Source of the DNA: Mixophyes australis
Taxonomy: Eukaryota; Chordata; Amphibia; Anura; Limnodynastidae
Length of the DNA: 64,000 nt
Direction of reading: 5' to 3'
NCBI GenBank assembly: GCA_036250195.1
Contig: JAVHZZ010000004.1
Location: 318,741,706-318,805,705 of the forward strand
In this document: piece after piece, positions 1-12,352 of the stretch
How positions within the stretch are numbered: position 1 is the stretch's first letter
Layout of the letters: each line of letters begins with the position of its first letter
Position numbers and translations under genes: made by a program
Notes under the pieces: generated by a model
Seen by the model: only the letters and a program-made list of their open reading frames with translations
Database searches by the model: none
Told to the model about the DNA's origin: nothing

Positions 1-265
1 AGCCAGGGGGTGCTGGGAGAGGGGGTGAGAGAGCCGAAGGGGGTGCTGGGAAAGAAGGTGAGAGAGCCGAAGGGGGTGAGAGAGCCAGGGTGGTAGGGGG
101 TGCAGGAAGAGGAGTGAGAGAGCCGGGGGGTAGAGGGTGCAGGAAGACGTGTGAGAGAGCCAGGGGAGTAGGTGGTACAGGAAGATGTGTGAGAGCCAGC
201 GGAGAAGGTGGTGCAGGGGGTTAAGTGAGAGGGACAAAGGAGAAGATGGTGCAGGGGCATAGGTA
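1..265. repeat. Purine-rich minisatellite (gagagagccaggggg type)
   Basis: Degenerate tandem units carry gtgagagagcc and gggggtgctggg or gggtgcaggaaga cores, with period roughly 30-45 bp. The array is cut by the window start. Confidence 0.8.
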
Positions 266-884
266 AAAGAAAGTGTAAAGGGAGAGACATCTTAAGAATG
301 GGAATGTCAGGGATGCAGCCATCATAAAACACAAGTAGTAATGAAGAATGGAAATGCACAGAGGGGACAAGTGTTAAAAAAAATAAAAAATCAAGCCTTC
401 ATACTCCATTCACTTTTATTTTCTATACCCCCACTCCTAAATTTCTGCTTCGACCACTGCCCTCTATTCCTGCTCCAGACTGCCTGTGTGAGCTGACAGC
501 TGCTGATCCCTCCTCGCCCAGCGCGCCCACTAGGAGAACAGAACACAGGATGCCATAATCAGGTAAGTTCATATATTTTCTCGTGTGCAATATGTTTTTA
601 ACCATCCTTTCTTGAACTGGGGACACTACGGCGTATCCAATAATGTTTAACACTATGTATTGCTCATTATTGCGCTGTAATGTTTTTTGCATATTTATCT
701 GTACAGAGATTTTTAATTAAGAGGAAAAAACATTGCTTGTCATAAATTTTATCTGTAATTGTGTCAATATATCTATTTTTGTTTGTATTGTAAATGATGT
801 ATTAAGCTGCTCTTGGGACTCACACTCAGTATCTGATATGCTGTAGCAATTTTTATTTGTGAATGAGTTTTTATCTGAGCTTTA

Positions 885-1055
885 CTAATGATTTGGGGGC
901 ACTACTATGCCATAATATGATTTGTGGGCACTTCTGCATGACCAAATATGAATTGAGGGTAATACTATGTGGCATAATATGACCTTGGGGCACTACAATG
1001 TGGCATAATATGAACTGGGCACACTACGGTGTGGCATCATATGAACCTCTGCCAA
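885..1055. repeat. Tandem repeat of about 38 bp (gggcactactatgtggcataatatga type)
   Basis: Four to five imperfect copies of a unit containing gggcactac and tggcataatatga follow one another. Confidence 0.75.
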
Positions 1056-1664
1056 AGGCAAGTCTTTCATTGTTGAATATGATGGGAGCCCAAAGAAGTT
1101 GCTGTATCGGGGCCCAAAATTCCTCTTGTCAGCCCTGCCTGTGAGTCAAGGGGGTAGACGCCTCCAGGTAAATAATCTAAATGTTTCCTATCTAATCAAA
1201 CTGATGGATCACATCCAATTATTTCTCACCCACCTACTATATATACTGTGTTATTTAAAATGAATAGAAAAGACGCATATCCAATTACTGTAGTAAAACA
1301 AAAATATTTTTCTCTGACATTTTGCTGTAGATGGAAATACTTTAAATGCGGCCGTGTGGATTCAACTGATCATTCAATAGTTATGTTTTTTTAGATATAT
1401 GTTAATTTTATTTCATGTGGAATGATTCATGAAAATTCTGCCATTACTATTTAATTGAGGGAAAAGGGTACCTGTTACATATATGTGTGTGTAAGTACTC
1501 TGTTCGTGGTTGCTATTTTGTGGGAGATTTGAAAAAAGCAAAACATTGTTTCCTACAGTGGCGTCTGTATAATTGGTGGTATTGCTGTAGTATGGGGTGG
1601 CGTGCTGGTGGCAGTGTTGTAGTGTGTTTGGTGCTTAGTATTGCTAATAAGTAGGAGAGGGTAT

Positions 1665-2090
1665 TGCTATAATGTGGGGGTGATGCCGGTTGCTGTAATG
1701 TGGGGAGTGATGCCGGTTGATGTAATGTGGGGGGTGATGCCAGTTGCTGTAATGTGGGGGAAATGCTGGACGCTGTAATGTGGGGGTGATGCCGGTTGCT
1801 GTAATGTGGGGGTGATGCTGGTTGCTGTAATGTGGGGGTGATGCTGGTTGCTGTAATGTGGGGGTGATGCCGGTTGCTGTAATGTGGGGGGTGATGCCGG
1901 TTGCTGTAATGTGGGGGTGATGCCGGTTGCTGTAATGTGGGGGGTGATGCTGGTTGCTGTAATGTGGGGGTGATGCTGGTTGCTGTAATGTGGGGGGTGA
2001 TGCTGGTTGCTGTAATGTGGGGGGTGATGCCGGTTGCTGTAATGTGTGGGGTGATGCCGGTTGCTGTAATGTGGGGATGATTGATGTAGT
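1665..2090. repeat. 26-bp minisatellite, about 15 units
   Basis: The unit is tgatgccggttgctgtaatg followed by tggggg. The copies differ mainly at one C/T site and in the length of the G run. Confidence 0.95.
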
Positions 2091-2215
2091 ATGAGTGTGT
2101 GTGGGGGGTTATTTATTGCTGTAATTTGGGTACTAATAATGTATTGTCATGGTGTTTATTGATGTAATTGGGGTGCTAATAATGTAATGTTGAGGGTCAT
2201 TAGGAGAAATAAATA

Positions 2216-2246
2216 CCCCCCCCCCCCCCCACACACACACACACAT
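2216..2246. repeat. Simple repeat (C)n(CA)n
   Basis: A run of about 15 C is followed by CA dinucleotides. Confidence 0.95.
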
Positions 2247-2914
2247 ACTACATCATGTTGTACTGCGCCAGCATCAGTGTGGAACAATATAGTGCATGGA
2301 GCTCACAACACGTGGGCCTGTGTGCTTTAAATGCCAGGGCTGATTTTTAGTCCCAGTCCGGCCCTGCCGCCTGGTAGAATAGTACGGTGGGAAGTTGTAA
2401 AGTTACCTCTACCGATCTGATAGTGCAGGAGGGATTGTGGGTAAAAAGTAAATAAAGTAGAATTGTGAAGAGACTGCAGGGGAGCAAACTATACCATACT
2501 ATATGTTAGTTTACTGTCCACCATGTCTTCTCCCCCATTACTTGGCCAAGCAGCTAGAAACTCAGCATAAATTGTATATAAGACGATGTAAAATATAGCT
2601 GTAGACTAATTATATTAGTAATCATATAAAAAGGTGCATTGTGGAAAACTGATATTACTGTGGAAAAATGTAAAGTTGTGATAAGTTAACTTTAATAAAA
2701 AAGGCACATGCATGGGTATTTGTTGTATGCAGATAGTGCTAACTAGCTTCTACAGCTTTCTCTGTATAACCTGTATTTATACTTACATTTTAATTTGTAT
2801 ACTTACATTTTGATTTTGGTGGTCCTGCATCTAGCTCTGTTGCCTGCTACTTTGCTGCTGTCCTAATCTCTTCCCGCTGCTCTACTACTTCCCCGCTCAT
2901 ACTTTTCTTTGCAG

Positions 2915-3014
2915 CTGAACCTTATTCACAGCGAAATCAGTAATTTAGCCGGATTTGAGGTGGAGGCTGTTATCAACCCTACCAATGCTGACATTGACCT
3001 TAAAGACGATATAG
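2915..3014 (+). CDS. MACROH2A1: macroH2A1 alternative exon, macroH2A1.2 type (100 bp)
   Basis: This exon encodes the first beta strand and following loop of the macro domain of core histone macro-H2A1. The reading begins LNLIHSEISNLAGFEVEA and continues through INPTNADIDLKDD, which matches the isoform 1.2 version of the segment as I know it from vertebrates. It is preceded by a pyrimidine-rich tract ending in cag and followed by the donor GTAAAT. Its length is 33 codons plus one base, so the last G pairs with GC of the next constitutive exon to give glycine. In vertebrates this exon and the 1.1 exon are used alternatively, never together. The 1.2 macro domain is known not to bind ADP-ribose. 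The preceding histone-fold and linker exons are outside the window. Placement and identity are near certain; expression is not shown. Confidence 0.95.
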
Positions 3015-5515
3015 GTAAATGGGACATGGTTCTATAATTGCTAATAGTTGAGCGATAATTATAGATTCCGAAATTCCGAAAAGCAAAAAAAAAGAAATTA
3101 CAATTGAAACATTTTAACAAGTTTTTGCGTTTTCTTTCTATAATTATCTCACACTGTTAGCTGCTTTGTTCTTTCTTTTTAAGTTGTTCGTTTTGCAATC
3201 TGTCTCGCAGAAGATAATTTCTCAATTTTGCTATTAAGTATTCTTCCACAGAAAGATTGGTTTGGCCACTATGAATACACTGCTATTAGTACTATAATGT
3301 ATCTGTCAATTAGTAAATTAATTGGCCATACCCATGATCGTGTAAATGATCTTTATCCATACTCATTTAGATTTTACTGTATGCTGACATTTTATAGCAC
3401 ATTTGGCTCTCCAAGCAGGTATGAACCTTTAAAGAGACAACCTGAAAAAGCAAACTCATATCTAATAACAATTGATTTGCTAGGAAGATTTGTGTACAGT
3501 TTGAAAAACTTATATATGGAAGTTTATAGTAGTTTTGTTTAGGGCATAAAAAATACTTTTTATATTGCCTCCTCAGGCGTCAGTATGACTAAGCTAACTC
3601 CAACAGTTAAAGCTTTTTGGGGAGTTGAGGGGCGTCTTCATCCTTCTGATCAGCTTTTAAAGTCACTATTATTTAACTTTATTAATAACGCACAATTCCT
3701 CAGTACTAGATTATAACATTATTTTAATTCAATATGACTGCATTTTCTTTTTCATGAACTAAAACCCGTTTTCTTCTGTGGACAAGTTGACAACACTTCA
3801 ACATACCGATATCACAAATATTGAATTAAATAAATTTAGCATTATTTATAGCAACAGTACAAAAGTACACCAAGAAAGTATCAGAAAGTAGTCTCTTCCT
3901 TTTATTTGTACTATACCTTAAGAGTGCTGGTATGCTTGATAAAAATGACATCTATAAACAAGATATTAGATACTAGCAATCAAGGATTTTTAGCCCAAGC
4001 TTGTTTTAACTGTAGACATATCTTTATATGTTTAGGGAACCCTTCTAAGTGATACCCAAATATTGAAATAATTAGGTGATCTATAAAATCATATCTTTAT
4101 TAGATATTGTTGTCTGAAAATCTGAACTATCCTGGTGTGCTCTCTTTATGGGTCGGTCAGTACTCAATTAACAGGTCCAAGCCACTTATTATTTGGTCAT
4201 TATACAGTAAAATGTAAAATCACATGAGAAATAAGAGGATTATGTGAGATAAATAACTTGATTAAACAGTATTCGCAATATCAGATTAATTGAATCTATA
4301 TTTATGTTACATTTTAAGAAACAGCTTGTAACATATAATAACATTGAGAAATATCTTCTGCTGAGGTAAATAACTAATCTCTTACTTTCAGTTTCCTTTT
4401 TTAGTACATTGACAAAGTTGGTTGTAGCTGACGATACATTTTAGATTATCAGTATAACAGTTTAAAACCATATAAAGTCACACTACTGTATTTAAAGGAA
4501 CCAGTCACTTATAATTAACATTTACTTGATCGATAATATGTGAAAAAATACTTTTAATTATATATTGCTTGCAATTTGTTCTAGAAATGCTTAATTTGTC
4601 AGTTATGTCCAATATAATACCCAATCCAGTGCTTTACTTTAAACAGGTGCTGACTCCAGTTCCCCGAGTGTCCACTTTACGTGGGATCAATGACTGTCGG
4701 AGCAATAGCAGCGACCAGTGCTCATTAATAACACTTGTAATATTTGGTTCTCTGAGAGACTAATGACAACTACATTTAGTTCACAGCTTACGTGTTAAGA
4801 TGCTAACGTGTCTAATGGTGGAGTTTATCAGAAACCTGGAAGATTCACAGTCACTGTGCTGTGAGTTAGGAATAGCACTTACGAATCAGTGATCTCTTAG
4901 ACAACCGCAGTTTACAAACAGTGTTAATGAGCACTGAGCAGGGGTAATACACCAGTAGCTAGCTCCTGATGTAAATTCACCTTCAAACTCAAGTGTACCT
5001 ACATACTTTTGGGGTACAGTCAATCCATGTTTTGATCTATTTTGCCTCCATTTGATGTAATAAATAAGAGGTAACTGCAAAAAAAAATACATGAAAACAT
5101 TTGCTTCATTTTGTAAAATATGCAACAAAAATGACAGAATCTGATTGTCTATTATCTAATATGGTTACAGCACATTTTTACACAGTTACCTCTGGACAAG
5201 TTATCTTAAATGCCTCCCTTATAAAATTGTCTACATGCTGGAGTTTCAGTTTTATGATTTGTATTACTGAAATTGATTATAGATATTTTGCACACTACTA
5301 TAGTTTTAAGTTTTTTGCCAACATAGAGCATCCCACATGAGCTTAGTACGATCATATTTTGATAAAGTATCCAATGTGTGGAGGAGAAATGTGAACACTA
5401 TGTATGCGGGCAAGGAAGGCTTGTCATTCTAGCAATAATACAATTCTTGCTGAATCTGTTGACACCAGGGGTTGGCCTAACCATTCTGCAGCCTGAAATT
5501 GTTTCTTTATCATAT
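3015..5515 (+). other. First part of the intron between the two alternative macroH2A1 exons
   Basis: This AT-rich stretch has no ORF, RNA gene or repeat that I recognise. Confidence 0.7.
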
Positions 5516-6230
5516 TATTATTATTATTATTATTATCCTTTATTTGTTAGGCGCCACAAGAGTTCCGCAGCGCCGTACACAGCACAAACAGTAGACTATA
5601 CAGGGTAAAACATTACTAAACAGTAAACAAAAATACCAACACTTCAGAATCTCCAAGCATGCTAATGCAGTAAAGATGGAGCAGTAAAGGAGAACAGGTA
5701 TGGACACAGGAGGGAAGAGGGCCCTGCTCAAATGAGCTTACATCCTAAGGGAGGGTGAACAAAACTCAGGTACAAAGGGAGCCAGTTGACGTATAAGGGA
5801 AAGAAAAGGGGGCGGGAGGAGGGAGGGGAGAATGGGTTAGGTGGAAGGTTGGTATGCTTTGAGGAACAGGTGGGTTTTTAGTGCCCGTTTGAAGGAGCTT
5901 AGAGTGGGAGAGAGACGGATGGAGCGAGGGAGATCATTCCAGTGAAGGAGGGCTGAACGGGAGAAGTCTTGGATTCTGGAGTGGGAAGAGGTAATCAGAG
6001 TGGAGGAGAGGCGACGGTCATTGGCCATGCGCAGGGAGCGGGCAGGGGTGTGAATGGAGAGGAGGTTGGAGATATAGGGGGCAGTAGACTGGGAGAGTGC
6101 CTTGTACGTGGTGGTCATGAGCTTGAAAAGGATTCTGTAGGGGATGGGGAGCCAGTGTAGGGCAAGGCAGAGAGGGGATGCGGAGGAGGAGCGGCGAGAG
6201 AGAAAGATGAGTCTACTTAGCCTCTAAAAG
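5516..6230 (-). mobile_element. 3' end of an L2-like LINE, with C-terminal reverse-transcriptase ORF remnant
   Basis: On the - strand, a 93-codon open stretch (6118-5837) reads RLSSTLITSSHSRIQDFSRS, then LHWNDLPRSIR and SSFKRALKTHLF. This is the usual C-terminus of L2/CR1-clade non-LTR ORF2 proteins. The 3' UTR follows and ends in an ATA/ATAA microsatellite tail (plus strand TTATTATTA at 5516-5536). The 5' part of the LINE is missing, as expected from truncation during target-primed reverse transcription. A related tail is at 30050-30440. Confidence 0.8.
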
Positions 6231-6420
6231 ACAAACATTAATACACAATACTAGATCTACCAAAAAGGTAACAAACACTACCTTAGACTTTTGCTTATTA
6301 GTTCGATATACTTTGTGCCCTTCCAAAACCAACGCGTTTCGCGGCTGCTTCAGTCTACTTCTATTATTGGCCCATCCCAGGTTTCCTCAACGGCAAAATA
6401 ATTAGAGGACGGTAAAGAAA
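6231..6420 (-). mobile_element. Possible Penelope-like element end with degraded hammerhead-type core
   Basis: The - strand at 6353-6331 reads CTGAAGCAGCCGCGAAACGCG, close to the CTGANGA...GAAAC core of hammerhead ribozymes carried by Penelope-like elements. The stem-II loop looks shortened. The boundaries are approximate. Confidence 0.35.
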
Positions 6421-6904
6421 GAATAAACATTTCTGGAACAAATTGGTAGACTAACACCTGCTTAGTTTGTGATGTATTGTTGCATAACAGGCTGTTTATA
6501 TATGATGACTGGCTCACTTTAATGCAAAACAGGAGTGTTAAGAAAACATGGAAGAAAATTGAGTTTTAAAAATGCGTTATATCAAGATATTATGCATAAT
6601 TCAAGAGGCTACAACCATCTTACTGTTCTACAGGACCAACATGGCAGTCAGTACTTGTATTCATGTCATTACAATGATAAAAAAAAATAATCAACCAAAC
6701 TGTTATGTACAAATGAACATGAAAAGGGTATAGATGGCTGCCATAAACTCCAGTGCTGCTTATTTGTATATCTCAAATCCCAGCTAGATTAAGTTTTCCC
6801 CTCTAATATATCCAGGTAGGTATACAAGGCAAGAGGTAAAATGGTTTATGTGCAATGTGTTCCTTCTCCCACATGGTTGACGTACATGTGTTTGCCTATT
6901 ATAG

Positions 6905-7141
<237 letters not shown>

Positions 7142-7235
7142 TAAAGGGCTTAGTGGAGGCAGCCATTTTTGGCCTGAACTCATCATACTCATGAGAATTC
7201 AAGCTATCAATTCACTGGGAAACGGGCAACACTTT

Positions 7236-7401
7236 GGGGTATATTTACTAAACTGCGGGTTTGAAAAAGTGGAGATGTTGCCTATGGCAACCAATCAGAT
7301 TCTAGCTGTCATTTTGTAGAATGTACTAAATAAATGACAGCTTGATTCTGATTGGTTGCTACATCTCCGTTTTCAAACCCACAGTTTAGTAAATCTAGCC
7401 C
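7236..7401. mobile_element. Foldback MITE, PIF/Harbinger-like, 3-bp TSD TTT
   Basis: The termini GGGGTATATTTACTAA and TTAGTAAATCTAGCCC are inverted and the whole element folds back on itself. TTT occurs on each side. It shares its core (caatcagattctagct) with the copies at 12174 and 42423. Confidence 0.8.
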
Positions 7402-8465
7402 TTTGTGTCACTGGTGATTATAGTGAAATATAGACTGCATTTCCATATATTAGTTCGGCCCATAAAATTACTGACTCCTGTGTATGCCTCATAAAGTACC
7501 TCAGCGATGTAAGTAGTTGCTTTTGAATTGATAGGCTACATTCTTATGCATATTAATTCAGACCACAAAATGGATTCCTCTAGTATGTGTAGGTGATGGG
7601 TAAACTTTAATTGTGTCATTCTTTCTAACTAATGAATAATTGCACAGTTTTACAATCTCTAGCACATCACTGCCTTACATTAGCTTTATAATCAATAAAT
7701 ATTTTATATATGTTCTATAGAGACTAACAGTACTGTTTTCAATTTTTTTTGAATAGCAGAACAGCTCTATTTAGAGAAATAATTAATAGAGTATTCACTG
7801 TATGCTCTCTTATTTCTGTTCTTTGTCTTAAGTCACTGACTTGGTCACACAAAAGATTGACCTGTTAGCAGCAAAGTGTATACATCAAGTGCTGCCTCCT
7901 TTTTCATTTACATATTGCATTTATTATAGATTAGATAATTAAAGCAAACAGTGTATACTATCACAGACGTTTCTTTGCTCTCGGTATGTACGATACCACC
8001 CACTATAAGGTACAACTTCATAGCGGCTCCTTCTTATAACAAATACTGATATTGCAGAACTGATGTTACATCAAAATATATTATGCACTTATTACTCTTG
8101 TGTATTAATGAATGCTGCTAATGTTATTTTATTATACTTGTGTGTGCTTTCATGTTTAGTCATCGTGGACCTAGTTTTGATTATAATAGTGTTTTGTTTT
8201 AATGATGTTTGGAGAACTTTTAACCAATGCACAAAAGAACAATAGAAACAATGTTACTTTGCATTCTTAATTACAGTTTTTTTTACATTACTATAACTTA
8301 TTTGCAACAGTCTACAGTATACTGTAGTCATGGCATTTTCACAGTAGACTTTATCTGGTATATAACTCCTCTAGAAGATGACATTTAAATCATACAAAAA
8401 TGGAATTTTTTTGTTGGTATTTTATGCATTCTCTATTCTGCAAAGACACTTCTACCACATGCTTA
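7402..8465 (+). other. macroH2A1 intron, no recognisable feature
   Basis: AT-rich intron sequence. The open stretch at 8063-8245 has no recognisable protein similarity. Confidence 0.7.
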
Positions 8466-8515
8466 CTATAAGTCAGCGGTTCCCAAAGTGTGCGCCGCGG
8501 CGCTGTCACTGGGGT

Positions 8516-8735
8516 GCCGCGAGCCAGCCATAGGATAAAAGAAAGAGCACATAAACTTACCAATCCGTCGGGCGCCGGGCCCCAGCAGCCTCCTCTCTCC
8601 CGCAGCTGTCACTGAATATCGACGTCAGTAACAAGCTGCTGCAGGAGAGAGGAGGCTGCTGGGTCCCGGCGCCGCGCGGATTGGTAAGTTTATGTGCTCT
8701 TTGGTTTTTTCTATGGCTGGCTCGCAGCAGAGGAG
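8516..8735. repeat. Long inverted repeat inside the hAT element
   Basis: The left arm includes gagcacataaacttaccaat; the right arm includes its complement attggtaagtttatgtgctc. The arms are roughly 90-100 bp with a short spacer around 8610-8630. Confidence 0.85.
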
Positions 8736-8750
8736 TGAGAGGGAGCGTGA

Positions 8751-9590
8751 TAGCGGGGCAGACAGAGGGGCAGGAGTGTGACAGCGGGCAGACAGAGGGG
8801 CAGGAGTGTGACAGCGGGCAGACAGAGGGGCAGGAGTGTGACAGCAGGCAGACAGAGGGGCAGGAGTGTGACAGCGGGTAGACAGAGGGGCAGAGGAGTG
8901 TGACAGCGGGGCAGAGGAGGGTGACAGCGGGGCAGAGGAGGGGGACATCGTGAGAGGGGCAGTGGAGGGGGACACAGCGTGACAGGGGCAGAGGAGGAGG
9001 ACAGCGTGAGTGGGGCAGTGGAGGGGGACACAGCGTGAGAGGGACAGAGGAGGGGGACAGCGTGACAGGGGCAGAGGAGGAGGACATCGTGAGAGTGGCA
9101 GTGGAGGGAGACACAGCGTGACAGGGGCAGAGGAGGAGGACAGCGTGAGTGGGGCAGTGGAGGGGGACACAGCGTGAGAGGGGCAGTGGAGAGGGACACA
9201 GCGTGAGAGGGGCAGTGGAGGGGGACAAAGCGTGACAGAGGGCAGAGGGGGGGACAGCGTGACAGAGGGCAGAGGAGGGGGGCAGCGTGACAGAGGGCAG
9301 AGGAGGGGGACAGCGTGAAAGTGCAGAGGAGGGGGGGACATCGTGAGAGAGGGCAGAGGAGGGGGGACATCGTGAGAGAGGGCAGAGGAGGGGGACATCG
9401 TGAGAGAGGGCAGAGAAGGGGGGACAGCGTGACAGAGAGCAGAGGAGGGGGGACAGAGGGCAGAGGGGGCAGTGTGAGAAAGGGCAGTGTGTCTGGATGC
9501 AGAGGGGGTAGTGTGTCTGGATGCAGAGGGGGCAGTGTGTCTGGATGCAGAGGGGGCAGAGTGTCTGGATGCAGAGGGGGCATTTTTGCA
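8751..9590. repeat. Minisatellite of ggggcagaggagg...acagcgtga units
   Basis: At least four unit variants follow in order. First comes a 30-bp gacagaggggcaggagtgtg-type unit, then several ggcagtggagggggacacagc-type units, then gacagagggcagaggagggg units, and finally tgtctggatgcagagggg units. Confidence 0.92.
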
Positions 9591-9761
9591 TACAACTAAA
9601 TAAGTATTTCTGTCCTGACCTAAATACTTATTACATTTTTTTGACCCAACTACTTCTAAAACAGGACTGCTCAATAATTATTTTGGAGGGGTGCCTTGAA
9701 AAAATTTGGAGATTCTAAGGGTGCCGCAAACTGCAAAAGTTTGGGAACCACTGCTATAAGT

Positions 9762-12170
9762 CATTCTGTAATATATACGTGTAACTCTGGCAGGCCTGGA
9801 CGGGCAGTTCTGGTATTTGCCTGAACTCTGGCAGGCCTTCTGGGATTCCACTTTTCCGATGTGTGGATCTTGCAAAAATATTTTTGTGCATGTGGAAATA
9901 AGCTCACCACACAATATAAATCGTGAAATGCGACCTACATTTATATTAAAGCAAAACAGTTTATTGATGCTACATTAAAATGTGAAGGGTGCGGGTCAAA
10001 ACGCCATCTTCAAGTCATGAAATAAATCATGTGAAAACAGCTAATGATATAATATAATGCCCATGTGTCACCAATATAAACAGTTATGTAAATGACATCA
10101 TACAATCACTGCCCTTGTCCTAAACTGTTACAATAAAATTCCGAAATTATTATAAAGCACATCACAACCATTTCACTATCGGCATCAACAAATAATATCT
10201 ACAATTAAAATGATCAGTATCAATTAAGAGGTTATTGCATTATTACAAGGATACTTTATATTGTGTTTCCTTCTGTAAACCATGCTCTACATTTAATAAA
10301 TATATATATATATATATATAATGTCACCACCTCTTGTATCATGTTCAACTTACTTCCAAGTGCTTTTAGCCTGAGACTCGGAGTCGGAATATTGTGTTTA
10401 TCAGTACAATGCTGTGCTACTACTGTATTTCCCTAGCTCTTATTAGAGGAATGATGATCACTAATCTGATCTTTCAGACCTGTAGCTGTACAGCCTACAT
10501 AAAAGATATCAAACAATACAGGATATGTTGTGTTTTAAAATTTACATAATTTCTCATATATCTTATTTCCTATCAACACTTGCATTAAATACTTAGTGAA
10601 TACAATAAACTTACATTCAGCATATCACCAGCATGGATACAGCAGCTCCTGTTGTATGACTAAAAGGCAATACATTAGAATTTGTAGTTTATGATTGTAT
10701 GAATTAGTTTACATGTTTGTTTACATTGATCATATATGAGTATTGTACTATATAGTTGGCTGTCATAATGAAATGTATTCTGTACTTTGACAATGGACCG
10801 CAGAAATCCATTGCATTGTAATGCAGCGTCAATAAACAATTTTTTTTAATATAAGCATATTACTCATTCAATGCTTTTTTTACCTCTTAGTAAACTCCCA
10901 CTGAACCTCATTTAAAAAAAGTGTGAACAGTAGGTTAAAAAAAGCCAATAAACTAATCTGCCTGGTCCTAGCACTGGTTGTGCTTCACCAAGACCACAGG
11001 GCTGGATGCCTCTATTGCAGGAGGGGTACAAAAAAATAGAGTGCCCCCTCTTCTTGTGGGCTACTACTGGAAAGGACTGGGGCTCTTCCAGACACTCTGT
11101 GCATTGGGCATTTGAGTAATGGGAGATTGGGACCCCATTTCACTTTTTGGCCTATTAACAGAAATGTATATATAAAAGAAATAGCATTCACATAAGTGTG
11201 TTACACTTTTGTGGTGTGTAACCAAGTTAAACATGCCCAGGGATGCACATTTTTCCATTTATTTAATTGTGTTTAGTGAAGTCCGTCTTTCTGTATGAAA
11301 ATGCATTATAAATATATAATGCACCCTATTTCTTTATGCACCTCTGCTCTTTTAATGCTTTCATTTAAATACTGTATTTAATTGCCAACACTTTTTATTC
11401 TCACTACAGTGTATTTTTCACTAAATCGTTACATTTATGTAGAGTTTCTAATGAAAGGATATAAAACTTTATCAGTAGTGTTAATTAAAAAGCAAGTTAT
11501 CATACAGTGTTAAACTTTGCTGAGAATGTAGAAAGAACAGGTGTCCACTTTTCTCAAAATCCATTCTAAATGATTGTCTCCACTACATTTCGGTGACCTT
11601 TGAAAGCAGTTTCTTAAATAGTGCGATAATGCTGATATTCCCTGAGGAATGGGAATGTATATTCAACTCTGATACAAATCCTTGCAGCTGTTATACAGGG
11701 CAAGTACGTCATCACATCTTATTCTAAGAGAATACCTCGGTGCACCATACTTATTCATTCATTATACAAACATCCCAACAATGCCCATTTCATACAGAGG
11801 ACTGCTCCCACTTGTTTTACAATTACCTAACCTGAGCTGGCTAAATGAATTCATGGATGTTCAAGGTGTTACTAAGAACAGTAATTTAGTTCAGTACCAG
11901 TTTCTGCAGTTGAAAATAAGCAGGGAAAACAGGAGCTGTCTATTTTGTGCTGGGTGAAATAGTCAAATTGGGAAGTTCACGTATTGTTTTCAGTAGCATT
12001 TAAAAATATAATTTTATTGAAACATGTATCACCATCATCCTAACAAATATAACAATACATATAATCAAAACTGTGCAGTTATTATATTCCACAATTAAGC
12101 ACATTTGCATATGAAGCTCAATTAGTCCACCAATATATGGCTTGCCCCTTACGGCTGTCTAAAGTGACAC
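9762..12170 (+). other. macroH2A1 intron, no gene seen
   Basis: AT-rich sequence with a (TA)n tract at about 10302-10321. No transposon end, ORF or RNA gene is recognisable. Confidence 0.7.
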
Positions 12171-12173
12171 CTA

Positions 12174-12349
12174 GGGGTAAATGTATCAAGCTGAGAGTTT
12201 TCCGGCGGGTTTGGAAAACCAATCAGATTCTAGCTATCATTTATTTAGTACATTCTACAAAATGATAGCTAGAATCTGATTGGTTGCTATAGGTAACATC
12301 TCCACTTTTCAAACCCACCGGAAAACTCTCAGCTTGATACATTTACCCC
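12174..12349. mobile_element. Foldback MITE, PIF/Harbinger-like, 3-bp TSD CTA
   Basis: GGGGTAAATGTATCAAGC at the left and its complement GCTTGATACATTTACCCC at the right bound a nearly complete palindrome. CTA flanks both sides (12171-12173 and 12350-12352). Confidence 0.88.
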
Positions 12350-12352
12350 CTA

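Larger units (their letters stand above)
1..1137. mobile_element. Right part of a hAT-like repeat with internal minisatellites
   Basis: The end CCTCTTGTCAGCCCTG at about 1122-1137 is the inverse of a CAGGGCTGACAAGAGG terminus typical of hAT-like repeats in frogs. The left end lies outside the window. The interior has a purine-rich minisatellite at 1-265 and a second tandem array near 885-1050. There is no transposase. Classification is from the terminus style only. Confidence 0.5.
1555..2366. mobile_element. hAT-like repeat segment carrying a 26-bp minisatellite
   Basis: The right end reads AGTCCCAGTCCGGCCCTG, the inverse of a CAGGGCCGGACTGGGACT terminus common in frog genomes. The left limit is uncertain; cagtggcg at about 1557 is a guess. 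The interior is mostly the 26-bp array plus a poly-C and CA tract. Confidence 0.4.
8474..9753. mobile_element. Non-autonomous hAT element, 1280 bp, 8-bp TSD CTATAAGT
   Basis: The terminal inverted repeats are CAGCGGTTCCCAAAG and CTTTTGCAGTTTGCGG-type sequence ending TTTGGGAACCACTG. The exact duplication CTATAAGT lies at 8466-8473 and 9754-9761. The 8-bp TSD and CAG...CTG termini identify the hAT superfamily. Inside are a long inverted repeat (about 8516-8735) and a large purine-rich minisatellite (8751-9590). The long open frames on both strands at 8557-9674 arise from the repeat and are not genes. Confidence 0.92.

Noticed and set aside
1665..2090. CRISPR-like array of 26-bp repeats
   Set aside because: The repeats are contiguous without unique spacers; it is a minisatellite in a eukaryotic genome.
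5837..6160. Possible host gene at the 93-codon - strand frame
   Set aside because: The motifs match the C-terminus of L2-like LINE proteins, and a LINE-type tail follows.
8557..9674. Long overlapping - strand frames (294-349 codons) rich in Pro, Ser, Cys and Leu
   Set aside because: They are translations of a minisatellite inside a hAT element, open in three frames at once.
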